The notes beneath the pieces were generated by a model. The model was given only the letters and a program-made list of their open reading frames with translations. It was not told the origin of the DNA and ran no database searches. From Betaproteobacteria bacterium (GTDB taxonomy: Bacteria; Pseudomonadota; Gammaproteobacteria; Burkholderiales; SG8-41): DNA of 5,625 bases. Position numbers and translations under genes: made by a program. Below are positions 4,795 to 5,625 of this stretch, piece by piece; the first letter of the stretch is position 1, and every line of letters begins with the position of its first letter. The DNA is taken from assembly GCA_021414185.1 (NCBI GenBank), contig JAIOOZ010000484.1, forward strand, positions 1 to 5,625, read 5' to 3'.

Positions 4795-5625
4795 ATGAGC
4801 GATTTTCTGTTTACCTCTGAATCAGTATCCGAAGGCCATCCGGACAAGGTCGCAGACCAGATTTCGGACGCCGTTCTCGACGCTATCTTAGCGCAGGACA
4901 AACACGGCCGTGTGGCTGCCGAAACGCTGGTCGCCACCGGCCTCGTGGTGATGGCCGGCCAGATCACCACCAGCGCCAAGGTCAATTACAGCGAAATCGC
5001 GCGCGACATCATCAAGCGCATCGGCTACGACGACTCCTCGATCGGCTTCGACTATCGCAGCTGCGCGGTGCTGACCGCATACGACGCGCAATCCGTCGAT
5101 ATCGCACAGGGCGTGGATGAAGGCAAAGGCATCGATCTCGACCAGGGCGCAGGCGACCAGGGCCTGATGTACGGTTTCGCGTGCGATGAAACGCCGCAAC
5201 TGATGCCGGTGCCGATTTACTATTCGCACCGCCTGATGGAGCGCCATGGCGAGCTGCGCAAAGACGGCCGCCTGCCGTGGTTGCGGCCCGATGCCAAATC
5301 GCAGGTCACCGTGCGCTATATCGACGGCAAACCGACCCAGATCGAAACCGTCGTGATCTCGACCCAGCACCATCCCGACGTCACCCACGAGCAGATCAAG
5401 GAAGCGGTGATCGAGGAAATCGTCAAACCGGTATTTCCAAAACACATGCTGAAGAGCGACACCAAGTACCTGATCAATCCGACCGGGCGCTTCGTGATCG
5501 GCGGGCCGCTGGGCGACACCGGCCTGACCGGCCGCAAAATCATCGTCGACACCTACGGCGGCTATTCGCGCCACGGCGGCGGCGCGTTCTCCGGCAAAGA
5601 CCCGTCCAAAGTCGACCGCTCGGCC
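4795..5625 (+). CDS. metK: S-adenosylmethionine synthetase (incomplete at window end)
   Basis: MetK makes S-adenosylmethionine from methionine and ATP, supplying the methyl donor for methyltransferases and polyamine synthesis; it is a cytoplasmic, normally tetrameric enzyme. The first 277 codons are present and the frame is open at the right edge; E. coli MetK has 384 residues, so about a hundred residues are missing. Visible signatures are FTSESVSEGHPDKVADQISD (6-25), with the HPD motif at 15-17; GAGDQGLMYG (118-127), the first family signature; PWLRPDAKSQVT (161-172); INPTGRFVIGGPLGDTGLTG (227-246); and GGGAFSGKDPSKVDRSA (261-277), the second signature. The ATG at 4795 directly precedes the conserved N-terminus. 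I see no good Shine-Dalgarno upstream (GGCCGCAAACA precedes the start). The gene diverges from lpxL and has its own strong extended -10 promoter. Confidence 0.98.
   Translation, partial: MSDFLFTSESVSEGHPDKVADQISDAVLDAILAQDKHGRVAAETLVATGLVVMAGQITTSAKVNYSEIARDIIKRIGYDDSSIGFDYRSCAVLTAYDAQSVDIAQGVDEGKGIDLDQGAGDQGLMYGFACDETPQLMPVPIYYSHRLMERHGELRKDGRLPWLRPDAKSQVTVRYIDGKPTQIETVVISTQHHPDVTHEQIKEAVIEEIVKPVFPKHMLKSDTKYLINPTGRFVIGGPLGDTGLTGRKIIVDTYGGYSRHGGGAFSGKDPSKVDRSA

Noticed and set aside
4888..5574. 228-codon open frame on the minus strand opposite metK
   Set aside because: metK is unmistakable on the plus strand over the same bases; long antisense frames are common opposite GC-rich conserved genes, and this translation shows no recognisable family features.

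Overview
The window looks like a chromosomal, fairly GC-rich stretch from a proteobacterium, most likely a betaproteobacterium. I base that on a metK gene divergent from an LpxL-type lipid A acyltransferase, with dapF, a DUF484 gene and xerC following on the acyltransferase strand. The dapF-DUF484-xerC order matches the dapF-yigA-xerC order of E. coli, and the metK/acyltransferase head-to-head pair is, from memory, typical of betaproteobacteria. I cannot place the genus.

Layout from left to right. Bases 1-65 (minus) encode the first 22 residues of an RlmI-like 23S rRNA cytosine methyltransferase, cut by the window edge. Bases 66-233 are a repeat-bearing spacer with a possible xerC terminator. 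xerC (234-1166) and the DUF484 gene (1177-1824) are a tight pair. A second repeat-bearing spacer of 220 bases (1825-2044) follows. dapF (2045-2875), a CoA-binding protein gene (2866-3279), a GNAT acetyltransferase gene (3272-about 3823) and an lpxL-like gene (3816-4685) form a chain of overlapping minus-strand genes. A divergent promoter region (4686-4794) leads into metK on the plus strand (4795 to the window end, incomplete).

Functionally this is core cell biology. lpxL contributes to the outer membrane (lipid A acylation), dapF to the cell wall and lysine (meso-diaminopimelate), xerC to chromosome dimer resolution, metK to S-adenosylmethionine supply, and RlmI uses that S-adenosylmethionine on rRNA. 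The two small genes between lpxL and dapF (GNAT and CoA-binding) have no assignable substrate.

I see no undescribed multi-gene system, mobile element, CRISPR array, tRNA or rRNA. The unusual part is non-coding. Both spacers around the DUF484-xerC pair carry inverted pairs of short periodic 'word' repeats from different families (CGCCAAG and CACAGAG). Traces of a third family (GATAAACGCA) occur in both spacers, and a 7-base periodic array sits at the lpxL/GNAT junction. These repeats and the overlapping gene junctions are the observations most worth a second look.
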